A stretch of 64,000 bases of DNA from Cryptomeria japonica (taxonomy: Eukaryota; Streptophyta; Pinopsida; Cupressales; Cupressaceae), in assembly GCF_030272615.1 (NCBI RefSeq), contig NC_081415.1, forward strand, positions 603,965,644 to 604,029,643, in the 5' to 3' direction. Shown here one piece after another: positions 24,481 to 36,534 of the stretch (position 1 is its first letter; every line of letters starts with the position of its first letter). A program made the position numbers and the translations under genes. The notes beneath the pieces are model-generated. The model did not search any database. It saw only the letters and a program-made list of their open reading frames with translations, and was not told where the DNA came from.

Positions 24481-25011
24481 GTTAAAGAGCATGCAAGCAC
24501 TAATATATTTGGACTAGATTTCCGACTAAGGTTTCCGACAGAGAATGTATATTGTGGCCAAATTTTATTTTTTTTTTGAAAAAATACCCGCATTTGTCGT
24601 AATTCCGATGACAATTTCTCATTTGGTTTTGACAAAGAAGGCATTAGCAATGACAATTTTCTTTTTTTCAAAAAAGTGCTCGAGTTCATCATAATTCTGA
24701 CAACAATGGCCATTACTTAAACAAAAAGAAGAGGGGATTTCATTTGTGCATTGCAATCCCACGTAGGTGTCCGTGGTGACTTCAACCCCCAAGAACATCA
24801 AACCCACATCGAAGGAATTTGTGGCATTGCTTGCAATCCCGTGCAAGAGGTAGATTCAAATTGCCCTAGTTTTTAATTTCATGTTGCAAAAAATATACAT
24901 GTGGTGGTCAATTGCCCTAGTTTAATCTCGTAAAACCATAGAACTGTGATTGAGGAGTGAGCGTTCAATTTTGTAGCAACAATCCCTTCCTCCCGTATAT
25001 GCGCGTGTTGA
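24481..25011. other. Unassigned non-coding stretch
   Basis: No supported gene; short ORFs overlap on both strands. It has a 'ttccgac/ccgatgac' style like 55450-55914, suggesting an E-family LTR variant (weak). Confidence 0.35.
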
Positions 25012-25830
25012 TTATTCACATGAGATCACATCTCTTTGCGGCATTGTATCAAACAATTCACGAGCCTCATCCATGTTTCCACATTTTTCATTCATGTCAA
25101 GCAAGGAATTTGCAAGTACAACACCTAACAAAATTCCTCTATCTGTTATGCTTTGATGGATGTTCATACCCTGTTCCAAAGCTCCCATTTTTGCATAGGT
25201 AGGGAGGATGCTGGCAAATGTTGTGGAATTTGGCTTTATGCCTTCTAATTTAATTTGCATGAAAGTGTCTAAATCCTTTTCGACAAATTCATTTTGTGCA
25301 TATCCAACAATCCTTGCATTCCACGAGACAACATTTCTTTCAGGCATTCTATCAAATAGTTCATGGGCCTTGTCTATGCTTCCACATTTTGCATACATGT
25401 CTTCCAGGGTAGTTGCAACTACAACCTCTGACAAAATTCCTCTATCCTTTATGCTTCGATGAATGTCCATATCATGTTCCAAATCTCCCATTTTGGCACA
25501 GGTAGGGAGGCTAGTAGCAATGGTCGTGGAATTTGGTTTTACACCTACCAATTGCATTTTCTTGAAAGTTTCTAAATCCTTCTCAACAAATCCATTTTGT
25601 GCATATCCGACAATCATTGTAGTCTAGGAAACCACATTTCTTTGAGGCAATCCATCAAATAGTTCCCGTGCCTTGTCTATGCTTCCATATTTTGCATGCA
25701 TGCTAACAAAGCAGTTGCAACTATATTTGACAAAATTCCTCTATCTTTTATGCTTTGATGGATGTCCATACCCTATTCCAAAGCTCCCATTTTGGCACAG
25801 GCTAGGAGTATGCTGGCAAACATAACTAAA
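25012..25830 (-). pseudogene. PPR-repeat protein fragment (PLS type)
   Basis: The open part 25617-25012 (201 residues) holds nearly two full sets of plant PLS-type pentatricopeptide repeats. Each set has a GYAQN...F.K...L.G.KPNS block, an A.MG.LE..M.IH.SI.DRGIL block and a DMYAKCG..D.A.ELFD.MP.R.VVSWNA block. A third, older set extends upstream to about 25830 with a frameshift and stops. Such proteins bind and edit or process organelle RNA. There is no start, targeting peptide or C-terminal E/DYW domain here, and 'LEDMYAKCG' and 'LDMNEKCG' show decay. It is a fragment of a larger gene. Confidence 0.85.
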
Positions 25831-27109
25831 GAAATGCAATGATCAGCTCCAAAGACATCAAACCACTACTAACAGAACCGAGAGTCTAAAATATGATAGG
25901 GAGTAGTGTGAGCTGTCCTGAAATAAAATATTTTATTTTCAATTTCAACTAAAACATAATTACTCGGTCATTTAATGTTATTAATTAGTGTTTAATTTAT
26001 GAAAGAGATAAATGGTTGGCCACAAGTACATGAGTTACTAAATGCACAGAAATAAGTGAATTTGATATTCAAAACTATCTACTACAATGAATTCAATTCT
26101 TGTCCTTTGGTCATTTATGTTTGCAATAAGCATCTTTCTTAGTTTTTCTTAATCTTTATTCATAGTTATGTGCATATTTCACATTCTATAATTAGGCTAT
26201 CAATTGCTATGGCTGAACACTAGCATGATGTTTTTGTTGTGGTATAGATGCATGGAAACATAATTATGGGATTGTTATATTATAGAGATCATAAATCTAG
26301 ATATCACATATTAGTTTTAGCTCTTCTTGGATTGAGTCTAACGTTGACATACAGTCATAAAGCCATTATTAGAAGATCTATCCATTTCTAGTAAAGATAA
26401 TTGAGAAAGTCATTTTGATATTGAGAGTTTCTTATCTGTTTACCTATTGATCATTATTAAGCCATAATATTTAGGTCTATTTATCTCTCTTGCAAAACCT
26501 CTGTAAGTGTCCTAGATTGTCCTTACTACTCACTCTTCAATGAAATAGTGGATTTCTAAAGATTTGTTGTACAAGATGGTGTTGAACGTATCAAAAAGGC
26601 TAGCATGGAAGGCATGTTCAAGCTTCCACTTTTACAACTTACAACAAATGATTTGTTGATAGAAGAAATTCTTGAAATAGGGATACAATCGAAAGAAAAG
26701 TAAGTACATACAAACCTCCTCAGTTGAAAGTAAAATCTATGTATAAAAAGAGTACATTGAATCCCAATCCATAAACACAATAGAGATACCAATGTAGACT
26801 TAATTGGATGTAGCATGTCGCACCAAAGTTGTTAGAGTATGCTAAGCTAGTACATAATGTTTCCTAAAGCCACAATAGTATTCTACCCAGATCATTATCT
26901 ACCAAAACTAACTATAGTAATCCTTTTGAGGATTCATTTCATGGTGCTAGATCTTCATTTAGTTCCACTTCTTGTTGGAGAAAAGAATAGTTATTTCTTG
27001 CAGTAGATGAATATCCTATCAACAAAGGACAAGACCCTTTCTAGAATATAACAAATTCTACTCCAACAAAAGATCATGGGGGTTTCACTAGAGATATTGA
27101 ATAAGAGAT
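25831..27109. other. Gene-free stretch
   Basis: AT-rich, with no domain I recognise. A minus ORF at 26816-26556 (86 codons, hydrophobic/aromatic) has no family resemblance and is probably chance. Confidence 0.45.
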
Positions 27110-27315
27110 ATACTTCTACTACTACATTAAAAGCATTGGTATGTTCTTCATTTATTGATGTAAACTCTTTGTGACGCCACCACAACCAACAAAGGTGTAA
27201 AAAGTTATTTGCAATGCATGGATTTTTAGGATTGTCCTTTGAGAAAATAGAATTAAAGTATGGAAGCAGGTTCTGCCAACTCCTGAGGGAATCTTGATGA
27301 AAAATAATTGTAAAA
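27110..27315 (-). pseudogene. CWC22 fragment, inverted copy (MA3 region)
   Basis: On the minus strand the DNA around 27225-27265 and the following 110 bases match the plus-strand copy at 28895-29000: SIFSKDNPKNP versus SISPKDNPKNS, then equivalents of NFFTSIGLGGITESLHENLK shifted by indels. The preceding bases resemble the FINILLQEL segment. It faces away from the main CWC22 pseudogene, which starts at 27297, so the two are head-to-head and nearly touch. It is too decayed to encode anything. Confidence 0.6.
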
Positions 27316-29308
27316 TATTTGGGCGAGCTTATATGCAAAAACTCATGCTTCCTTATGGGATTATGTATAGAAATAAGAACGAATTAAGTGGTAAAGGGGC
27401 TTCTAGAAACAAGAGGGACAGAGAGGTAGTGGAAGTGAAAACTTCTGGTGTTGTGTCTACTCCATCTCAGAGTGAGAATGGCGAAGGTGTTGTAAGAGGA
27501 GCTGAGAAGGGTGTTGGAAGAAGTGGGGGTGTATACATTCCCCCATTTAAGCTGGTTCAAATGATGAAAGATGTGGAAGACAAGAGCAGTGCGGAATACC
27601 AGCACATGACATGGGATGCCCTCCAGAAGAGTATCAATGGGTTAGTAAACAAGGTAAATGCATCTAACATCAAGAACATCATTCCAGAGTTGTTTGTAGA
27701 GAATGTCATATGTGGGAGGGGTCTATTTTGTAGGTCTTGTATGAAATCCCAAATGACATCCCCTGGATTTGTAGATGTTTTTTCTATGTTGGTTGCTGCG
27801 GTAAATACAAAATTTCCTGAAGTTGGCAATCTACTTTTGCAAAGAATTATTTTGCAGCTTAAGAGGGCATACAAACGCAATGACAAGCATGTGTTGATAG
27901 CAACAACCAAATTCATAGCTCATTTAGTGAATCAACAAGCTGCACATGAGATCATTGCCTTGGAACTTCTCACCCTTTTACTAAAGAACCCCATAGATGA
28001 CAGTGTAGAGATTGCTATTGGGTTCGTGAAAGAATGTGGTTCTTTGTTGCAAGACCTTTCACCCAAAGGTCTCTATGAGATTTTTGAAAGATTTAGAGGT
28101 ATTCTCCATGAGGGGAAATTGATAAACGAGTATAGTTTTTAATTGAAGGCCTTTTTGCAATTTGTAAAGCTAAGTTTGAGGTTCATCCAGCTGTGCATCT
28201 AGATCAGTTAACACATGAAGTTTTCCTAGAAGATGAACTTGATCAATAAGCTGGTTTGGATGTTTTCAAGCTAGATCCTGATTTCTTAGAGCATGAGGCA
28301 ACTTATGAAAAATTGAAGAAAGATACCCTTGGAGATGCTTCTTCAGATGAAGCAGAAAGGGAGAATGATTCAGGTGATGATTCAGATGATGATAATAATG
28401 ATGAAGAGGAAGGTGAGGAAGCACTGAGAATACAAGATGAGATAGAGACAAACTTGGTCAATTTAAGACATACAATTTATTTGACAATCATGTCAAGTGT
28501 TGATTTTGAGGAAGTTGGTCATAAGCTACTAAAGATCAATCTTGAACCTAGTCAAGAGAGAACATACCTTCATTATTATGGTCTTCTTGGGCAAAGATTT
28601 TGTATGATCAATAAAATTTATGAGGAATTTTTTTATAAGTGTTTTGTACAACAATATTCTATGATACACAGACTAGAAACAAATAAACTATGTAATGTTG
28701 CAAAGTTTTTTGCCCACTTACTTGGCACAAATGCTCTTCCATGGTATTGTCTTGCTTATATACGTCTGACAGAGGAAGATACTACTTCCTCTTCTCATAT
28801 TTTTATAAATATTCTCTTGCAGGAGCTGGAAGAGAAGCTTGGTATATTGTTGCTTAATGAAAGGTTGAATGATCCAACAATGCAGGAGTGTTTTGATTCA
28901 ATTTCTCCGAAGGACAATCCCAAAAATTCACGGTTTGCTATCAATTTCTTTACTTCTATTGGTCTTGGTGGTATCACTGAGAGTTTACATGAGAATTTGA
29001 AGAATATGCAAAGGCTTGTAATGCAGTAGCAAAAGTCTATTCCTAAGTTAGATGAATCTACCTCTAATGATGATTCTTCTAGTTCATCAGGTTCGTCAAA
29101 TTCTAATACATCAGACTTAGATTCTGAGAGTGAAACTGACAGTGAGAGCAATAAGGAGTCACCAATAGAGAAAACTAATTCAAAGCATGACAATGAGTAT
29201 GAAAAAACAAGAAGAAAGAAAAGGGTGAGGGCATCTGACTCAGAGGATGGAAGTGACAGTGAAAAATCAGAAGGAAAAAGAAAAGGATTGAAAAATCTTT
29301 CTAGTTAG
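27297..29308 (+). pseudogene. CWC22: CWC22 pre-mRNA splicing factor pseudogene, intronless
   Basis: CWC22 is a spliceosome-associated protein that loads eIF4A3 at the exon junction. The MIF4G domain is clear in 27294-28142 (YIPPFKL, WDALQKSINGLVNKVNASN, RGLFCRSCMKSQM, LQLKRAYKRNDKHV, KFIAHLVNQQAAHEIIALELL, FERFRGILHEG). After a +2 frameshift near 28140 and a stop at 28247, 28256-29029 holds an acidic linker and the MA3 domain (LLGQRFCMINK, QQYSMIHRLETNKL, FFAHLLGTNALPW, YIRLTEEDTTSS, KDNPKN, FFTSIGLGGITE). A Ser/Asp/Glu-rich and Arg/Lys tail runs past a TAG to 29308. A splicing protein gene without introns points to a reverse-transcribed copy; no poly(A) tail is visible. N-terminal RS region is short or missing. 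Identity is firm by motif; functional status is not. Confidence 0.9.
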
Positions 29309-29671
29309 TTATTCAAGGCTCTAGTGGACACCATTTTCTTGGACTGTGACAAACAAAAGAATAACTCCCAAGTGCTTTGGTTTTATAATAGATGATTATA
29401 AGATGCTACAATGTTGTCTTATGTATTTTAATAGCCATAGGTTTTAGAGTTTTGTACTTGACAGGTAATGGATAAACAGTGTTAGGAGGCGAAAATATCG
29501 AAGGCCAAGTGCAGATTGTGATAATACTAGATCAATGAATCCTGTTATTTATTGAGTATTTTTTGTTTTCCATGTTGTGTGATGTACCATAAGTGAACTA
29601 GAAATCTAAATTCAATAAGATGCTTTGTTCAATGATGATAATTTCTATTTTCTTTCCTGTGAAGAAAGACC

Positions 29672-30888
29672 ATGTCAGACAATATCAACGAACAACAAAA
29701 TAAGGAGACAATTGCTAGATTGTGGTCTAACTTGAAAAGAAAAAGTGATGGAAAATGTTATTGTCCATGCAAAATTTGTAAGGGGTTAAAGACTAGAAAA
29801 CTTCTAATCAATACAATGAAGAAACATTGTAGGCTTCATGGTCACATTGAAGGTGGACATGATTATCATCCATTGGTAAGTTTTTCATTATATCATTTTG
29901 ACAATTTATATACATAATAAATCACGTGATGATGAGATCATGATCATGGTTTATTTATGTTTATCAATTTTATATAGGTCAAGCACCTAGGAGCACATGG
30001 TATGGATCAACACAACCCTGAGAATATGGTTTTCGAAGTGGACGAACATGGAGGTGTGAATATCGAAGCTGGAGATAATGATCCCATGGTACAAATACAT
30101 TGATCCATGACTCATTTAGTACTCGCATAGCTGATCATGATGATGAAGATGACCTTGATGTTGTTCATGATGTCCCTCTACTTGAGAAGGCATCTAAGGC
30201 CCTTTATGAAGGCTTGTAGGCAACTCTTCTCTCTGCTGTATTGTTGTTGGTGAACTTGAAGGTTATGAATGGTTTATCCAACATAACAATGTCACGTATG
30301 TTAAGGTATGTCATATATGTCATAATAAGCTGTGAATCATGTTGTACCATTAATATTGTTTATTATAACAAATTATATTTTTTCTTGTAGATTGATAGGT
30401 GAGTTTTTGTTACCACCATCAAATATTCTACCTCGCTCATACCGAGAATTATCTGCCGTTATGAAAGATATTAGAATGGAGTATCAAGTAATAGATGCTT
30501 GTCCTAATGATCATAATAAAGATGACCTTGATGTTGTTCATGATGTCCCTCTACTTGAGAAGGCATCTGAGGCCCTTTATGAAGGCTTGTAGGCAACTCT
30601 TCTCTTCGCTGTATTGTTGTTGGTGAACTTGAATGTTATGATTGGTTTATCCAACATAACAATGTCACGTATGTTAAGGTATGTCATATATGCCATATTA
30701 AACTGTGAATCATGTTGTACCATTAATATTCTTTATTATAACAAATTATATTTTTTGTTGTAGATTGATAGGTGAGTTTTTGTTACCACCATCAAATATT
30801 CTACCTCACTCATACCAAGAATTATCTACCATTATAAAAGATATTAGAATGGAGTATCAAGTAATAGATGCTTGTCCTAATGATCATA
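29672..30888 (+). pseudogene. CACTA (En/Spm) transposase remnant
   Basis: Exon 1 (29672-29875) encodes a transposase-associated domain with CPCKICKG and a His-rich end (KKHCRLHGH...HDYHPL) and ends at a good donor (gtaagt at 29876). The intron ends at ...tatatag at 29977; exon 2 continues VKHLGAHGMDQHNPENMV. From 30138 the TNP2-type transposase follows: PLLEKASKALYEGL (then TAG), LLLVNLKV, and after a 30306-30390 intron LIGEFLLPPSNILPRSYRELS and IDACPNDHN. The remainder, including the catalytic core, is missing: element B sits at its 3' end. The transposase would have cut and pasted CACTA DNA. Confidence 0.75.
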
Positions 30889-30890
30889 AT
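30138..30890 (+). repeat. Tandem duplication of a transposase exon-intron-exon block
   Basis: A unit of about 373 bp is present twice: DDLDVVHDVPLLEKAS through the intron (gtatgtcatatat...tttgtag) to ACPNDHN, at about 30150-30522 and 30523-30890. Identity is high apart from scattered changes, so the duplication is younger than the decay of the gene. Confidence 0.85.
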
Positions 30891-30893
30891 ATA
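30889..30893. repeat. Target-site duplication of B (candidate), left
   Basis: atata, also at 50468-50472. The sequence is AT-rich and the left LTR is damaged, so this is less certain than the others. Confidence 0.55.
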
Positions 30894-31211
30894 TCACAAA
30901 CAACATCACAAAGTATTACTGGTTCATACAAAATGATGGTTGTCGGTTTGACAAAAATGAAGACTGGTAAAAATGTGTTATGCCGATTTAATCCCTCATA
31001 CTGCTTGGTATCCACGAACCGCTTGGGGTCAACTTGCCGCTTCAGATCGGGAAACACATTCTGCAAAACACCAATAGTCTAAAGACTATAATACAACATA
31101 CAGGTTGGAACAAATACTGGTTATGCTCAAACTCATACATATAAAGGAGATCTCAATGCAAGTTTGTGTCCATCAATGACAATCACAAAATAAACATAAA
31201 AAATGCCAACA
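30894..31211 (-). repeat. 3' LTR of B, truncated
   Basis: Matches 50160-50467 closely (gactggtaaaaatgtg, cgcttggggtcaac, caccaatagtctaaagac and so on) and ends CCAACA. About 800 bp of the other LTR has no counterpart. Confidence 0.75.
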
Positions 31212-31225
31212 ATCTCCCCCTTTGG
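31212..31225 (-). other. Polypurine tract of B
   Basis: Minus strand CCAAAGGGGGAGAT adjoining the TGTTGGC start of the LTR. Confidence 0.75.
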
Positions 31226-31498
31226 CATTGATGGCAACACTTAGGAAAATAAAATTTTGACATATAGGTGTTTTACAACAAAATCATGCCATTAACAAAA
31301 TTTCTCCAACTAAGCATATACACTATCCCTTTGGCAATACAATGTATAACAATTTTGCATAAAGAGCATAAACATTGAGATATTCAGAGCATATATCAAA
31401 ATTTTGATAACCAGATACTTTTCTCAAATATAATTCTTCTCCCCTTTTGCCAACAATGACAAAGTACAACTGAACAATCCTGTTTTCAAAATAAAAGT

Positions 31499-34400
31499 TT
31501 ATGACAATAAGGAATAATATTTGTCAAAAACAGATTTAAAATCCTGCAAGAATTGATTCATCGACAAAGACCAAGACTCAAGTAGGGAGGCGGCAACTTC
31601 CTTTTCTGTCTGCATCTGGGAGACATGTTCTTCCATGGCATCAATTGTGCTCATCTCTTGTGTAACTGTTAAGGCATCGAGGTTCAGATAGCACTTTCGA
31701 AGAATTTGCAATTGTGGGAGTAGAACCAGTTGTAGCTCCTACAAATCTCTAGACTGGGTGTTGATATCTTGCTCCATTTTTGCTGACTGGATGTGAAACC
31801 AATGAACGGTTTGCCCATAAGTTGTAAAGGAATCACACGGTGGCTTAAATGTGCTCATGTGGGACTACAAGTCCGTTTGAATATTTTGCTTCTGAGCTAG
31901 CACATCATCATAAAACAGATGGGGTTGGTAGATCTTGCTGAGTAGTAGATTCCCCTTATCCAAAGTGTCCCTTATATCCTTTTGTTATTTCTTTAGTTCA
32001 AATTAAAGCTCATTCAACTTCTTCACCAGAGCTATATTAAGAAATTTTTGATGCTCCTTCTTCACATTTGCCTCTGCTGCCTCTTCTAGGCTCTGCACCT
32101 GATCATCCACTACTGTGCATAGGAGCTTAAGTTTAGCTAGTGATGAATCATTGTTGGGAAGATTTGTACCGGGTATCAAACTAGTAAGAGTTTCCACAAC
32201 TGCTTGAATTATATCCTGCTCCTTCTTCCTTCAAATGATTTCAAGGTGCTCTTGAGCTACCTTGATGCTCTGCATTAGCTCTGTTTCACTTGCAGACTGG
32301 AGATTGATAGGACTGGTTAGATCAGTTGGTTTAGCTTGACTCCTAGTTGCCTTTGAAGTCTCCATCTAGGTGCTCTTCTCCACTTCTCCTACCTTATCCT
32401 TTTCCGCTTTCTTCTTCTGTGCTTCTCTCCTTTTCTCCGCTTCCTTGTCCTCCTCAACCTCTTTCTTTTCTGCTTCCTTCTTCTTCTCCTGTTCCTTATC
32501 TTCCTCTTCCTTCTTCTTCTTTTCTTCTTCTTGCTTCTTTTTCTCTTCTTCATCCTTCTTCTTCTTCTCCTCTTCATCTTTCTTCTTTTTCTTTTCTTCA
32601 TCCTTTTCCCGCTTCTCTTCTTCATCCTTTTTCTTCTTCTCCTCTTCATCTTTCTTCTTTTTCTCTTCTTCTTCCTTTTTCCACATCTCTTCTTCATCCT
32701 TTTTCCTCTACTCAACCTCTTCCTTTGCCACTTCCTAACTATCCTCAACTTGCTTATCAACCTGTTTAGCCTATTGCTCCTGTTGTGTTGTCCTAGATGG
32801 TGTTTCCTGAGTAACATCCTCTATGTCCAGAGCATCGACATCAATGGTGTCGATTGGTTCAACAACTAGATTTCCTTCATCATCAAATACTTCATCTAGT
32901 TTGGATATAACCAGTTCTTTTTCAGCTTGCCAGTTGGCTAGATGCACTTTATGAGACTGGGTAGTGGTTCTCATATACAGATGAGTGTCTTTTTTGACAT
33001 CATCAACTCTACCTTCTAACAACCAGAGTCTTCTTCTTCTAGTGAAGAAGAGTCCTTTATTTTGATCAATAACATCAAATAATTTAGAATTTGACAGGTT
33101 GGGAAAGTACTCTACAAAAAATTTCTCCCTAATTTCATGTTCCTTTTCTATGGCAATGCGCCATCTATTATCTAATGACATACATAAAGAATCCGGTGTC
33201 TGAGATTTAATCTCTGAGGGTGACCGGTCATTAACACATAAGTACTGAATTATTTCCTTTTCAATTGCTTCCTTTTCATCATCACTAAATTCATCAAAAC
33301 ACTCAATTAAGTCATGTAGCACTTTTCTCCTAATATTCTTTATTGTTCTTTGACAATGTGTCAAAATTTTATAGGAAGAGATATCTATATTTACCGGTGT
33401 AGATGATGTCAGTTCATTCTTTGTCTTCCTCTTTGCTTGACGTGTTTTCTTTGGCTTTTCCTCAGACACGGTTTCTTCTGAGTCTGGAGAGGTATTCCTT
33501 GTCTTCCTCTTTCTCTCAAGCACTGTAGCTAGTGCTGCTTTCGGTTTCTTCTTGGCTGGTGACCACTTGGTCACTTTTGGAGTTGCAGTAGTAACTGGTG
33601 CAAATGTCGCAGGCATTGCCTTTGCCTTCTTCACTACAGGTTCTTTTCCTTTCTTTGCAAAGGGTTCCTCGACCGGTGTAACCCTTTCCAAATAGGTTTC
33701 GGTCCTCTTTGCCTTAGGATCAAGAGGTGAGGCAATAAGGGTAGAGGCGTACCCTTCCATCATATCGTACATCACCTCATAGCCCATTGGCTCCATTTCT
33801 TCCTATCTAGGATCAACAACCTCCATTATGCATTGATCCACCTTGATGGTGAAACAGATATTGTCCTCATACTTATTGATGATGTCACCTGATATCCTCA
33901 TTCTTTGGCTCATTTTCCTTTTGAACTCATCAAAATACTTGTTTAGAACATCAGGGTAACTAGTTCCAATTACTTCAATGCTTTCCTTGATTTTCTTGGT
34001 CACCGGTTGGTCAGCAGACCATTGGACATCTCCTACTCCTAGAAAGTAGCCTTGGAAATAGAAGAACAACCTAGCCAGTAGTTTCCCAAACTTGAACCTT
34101 AGTGCATTATCCTATTTGATAGACTTTAGATTCACCAAGAGTTGTCTCTACATACCGATGCACAGATCAAATGATGCATCCTCCTTTATCATCTGGTAAG
34201 TGGCATTTATCGCTGCAGCAGATATAGAGTTAATTCTACTGGCTGAGAATGTCTGGTATCCAATCACCATACATGTATACTACACCAGATCATCCATGAT
34301 TGAATTGATTATCATGCCTTGTGAGTCACTCAATGAACTAGTGAGCTTGGACATTTTAGTTTTACTTACTGTCCTTAGGGTTGGCACTTCCCCTATGTTG

Positions 34401-34789
34401 TAGAATCTGGTGATTGCATGAATTACCTGTGGCATAATGTCATGTGTTCTCTCTAGGTACATCTTATCACCATGGACTTTGCTCAGAATGATCCTTATAT
34501 GATCCTCTATGAAATCCTCTAGGAAGTAAACAACATTGTGGAGCTTCTTCTTGTCCAAAATATCAAACTCCGGTTTGATCTTCTTATCCTTACCACAAAA
34601 TAAACCTAACTGGGAGTGGATGACTGGAGACCCTAGGTCTTTAATCTTGCAATCTATGTAGTCAAAAATTCCCTCTTCTACTATCACACCGGTCGGGACT
34701 TATGATAGGGCATTATACTTAGACTTTCGTTGAATAAAACTTGCAGACTCGACAGATGCACTAGAACTGGTATGAGATGTGGAAGCCAT
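31499..34789 (-). pseudogene. Element B ORF2, unknown long protein (about 1100 codons)
   Basis: Starts at the ATG at 34789 (MASTSHTSSS). The open pieces 34687-34280, 34069-33803, 33796-32771, 32686-32366, 32197-32003 and 31711-31499 are all in one frame, separated only by stop codons, so indels have barely disturbed it. Order: N-terminal region shared with element A ORF2 (KDLG, SKVHGDKMYLERTHDIMPQVIHAIT, YEDNICFTIKVD), a basic Lys/Pro linker, a middle segment, a long KKKDEEE-type charged helix (about residues 695-810) and a C-terminal coiled coil. No catalytic motif of pol is seen. I do not recognise the family. Candidates are an env-like, particle-associated or chromatin-binding protein, with no evidence to choose. 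Confidence 0.65.
32366..32700 (-). other. Charged Lys/Glu repeat region of ORF2
   Basis: Repeats of DEEEKKKK-like units of about nine codons over some 110 residues, as in single alpha-helix or caldesmon-like rods. The plus strand is CTT/TTC-rich and gives spurious long ORFs (32347-32869). Confidence 0.85.
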
Positions 34790-35239
34790 GATGGAAATTT
34801 CAAGAACTTGAGAAATACCTTTTGAAATAGGTGAATTTAGGGCTTGCCGATTCTCCTTCACTTCACACTCCATCGGTTACTGAATCACCACTTTGTGTTC
34901 TCCACTTGATCATTTGTAGTTTGAATTTGAATCTCCTTTGTGGTTTCTCAATTTCTCAAAATCTCAGCTCAAATCGCCTTTTCGTTTCTCTGCTCTTTGA
35001 AAACTTTTCTTCACTCGAAAACTAATAGTGAGAAATGATTTGAAAAATCCTTTTAATCATATTTCTCACCTACCACAATTAATGCTCCTCAATTAGAGCG
35101 TAAACCCTAATTTTCCTTTTTACCATTTCTTGTCTTCTGCCAAACGACAAGTATCACATATTGGTTAAGGTCTTTTACCGATGTAAACTGGGGGTTTGAA
35201 ACATTTCACCATTTGCTCCCCCTAAGCTTTTCTGAAGCT

Positions 35240-36498
35240 TAGTTTGCTGGTTTCGTTATTTCCACACTAGGTGCAGAAACCAGTTCCTCTTGTAACACCA
35301 CTGGTTTCTTCTTCTAGGTTTTGTTCATGTCCATTTGAACAGTGTCAACATCAATGTTTCCTTCCGGAGTGATCGGTATATCATCACATATGTCCTTTCT
35401 TGATCTACAGAATCTGGCAATGTGACCCGATTTGTTGCAGTGATAGTAGACCAATCCAGGTGCTCTCCAAGGTCCATTGTTCATGTTTCAATTCTTCCTT
35501 CTGCTTGTTGAAGTAGTGTGACCATGACCATGACATACCATACAGTTTTCTCTCCATCTGGTTCCCGCTTGATAGCCACCACTTATTTGCAGATGATTGA
35601 AGGCATTAAACCGATTGTGATTCTAGTTTACATAAGGTTCAAAAACAACTCCTTGGGTCCTGTGAGGATATCTTCTAGTGTTATTCATAATAGACCTGCA
35701 TTTAGATGCTCTATGCCCATACTTGTTGCATGCATAACAAATACCATCAAATCTATAAGATCTAGGCTTATCATTTAGGAAATAAGGAAAATTATTGTAA
35801 GCCTTACTCCTACACACATTTGCAGTATGTCCTTCTTTAAGATAGTTAAAACAAACAGGTTTAAAATTTTGCTTACCTTTATCCTTTGATGTTCCAGCAT
35901 TTCTACCAGAGGTCTCACCTTCCTCATGACTGGAATAACCAAGTCCATTGGTATTCTTGACCGATTTGGCAGATTCAAGCTTTTTCTCTAGCTTGACAGT
36001 GCTCTTGTTGAACTTAGCAAGTATTTACTTTGACTCAAAGAGTTCTTTGGAAATAGCAACATTTGTTTCCAACTAGTTTTCATTCTCAGAGATGGCAATG
36101 TTTAGTTCTCCTTGCATGTCTTCCTTTTCCACTTTGCTTGCATGGAGTTGAGTAGTTAGGGCATTGATTTCTTGTTTCAGCTTGGAGATCTCATGATCTC
36201 TTTCTCTCACCAGATCTTCATCTTTCCTCTAGTTCTCAAGCTCTTTACACATCCAGATAGTCAGTCCTTCCAATTCCTTTCTCAGGGTGGAGTTTGATTC
36301 ATTCAACTTATTTACTTCTACAATTAGGGCTTCCATGTCTGCTTCATTTGAAGAACTATTTTCAATTAGCTCCATCATCTTTTTTGCATGTTCTCTCCTT
36401 TTTGCTTGAGATGCCTTATATTTGACCATAAGATCATCATAGGCTTGTTCAGACTGAGAGAGCCGGTGGGTAAGTTCCCTCAAAGTGTATTCCCCCAT
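35240..36498 (-). pseudogene. Element B ORF1: gag-like coiled coil with zinc knuckles
   Basis: Starts at the ATG at 36498 (MGEYTLRELTHRL), 37 bases from the primer site. One frame carries about 170 residues of coiled coil, then a GLGYSSHEEGE stretch (like the GLGF/GLGY end of many copia gag proteins), then four zinc-knuckle-like units: CFNYLKEGHTANVC, CYACNKYGHRASKC (complete C-C-H-C), CMVCHGHGHTTS and YHCNKSGHIARFC. Stops interrupt it at several points. No UBN2-type N-terminal gag domain precedes it, so this looks like only the C-terminal half of a copia gag. It would bind nucleic acid. Confidence 0.7.
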
Positions 36499-36534
36499 AT
36501 CTCTTTCCAAGTGGTTAAACTTATAGAAAGGTAG

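Noticed and set aside
32347-32869. Long plus-strand Ser/Pro/Phe-rich ORFs
   Set aside because: They are the reverse strand of the KE-rich repeat of element B ORF2, whose frame is supported on the minus strand.
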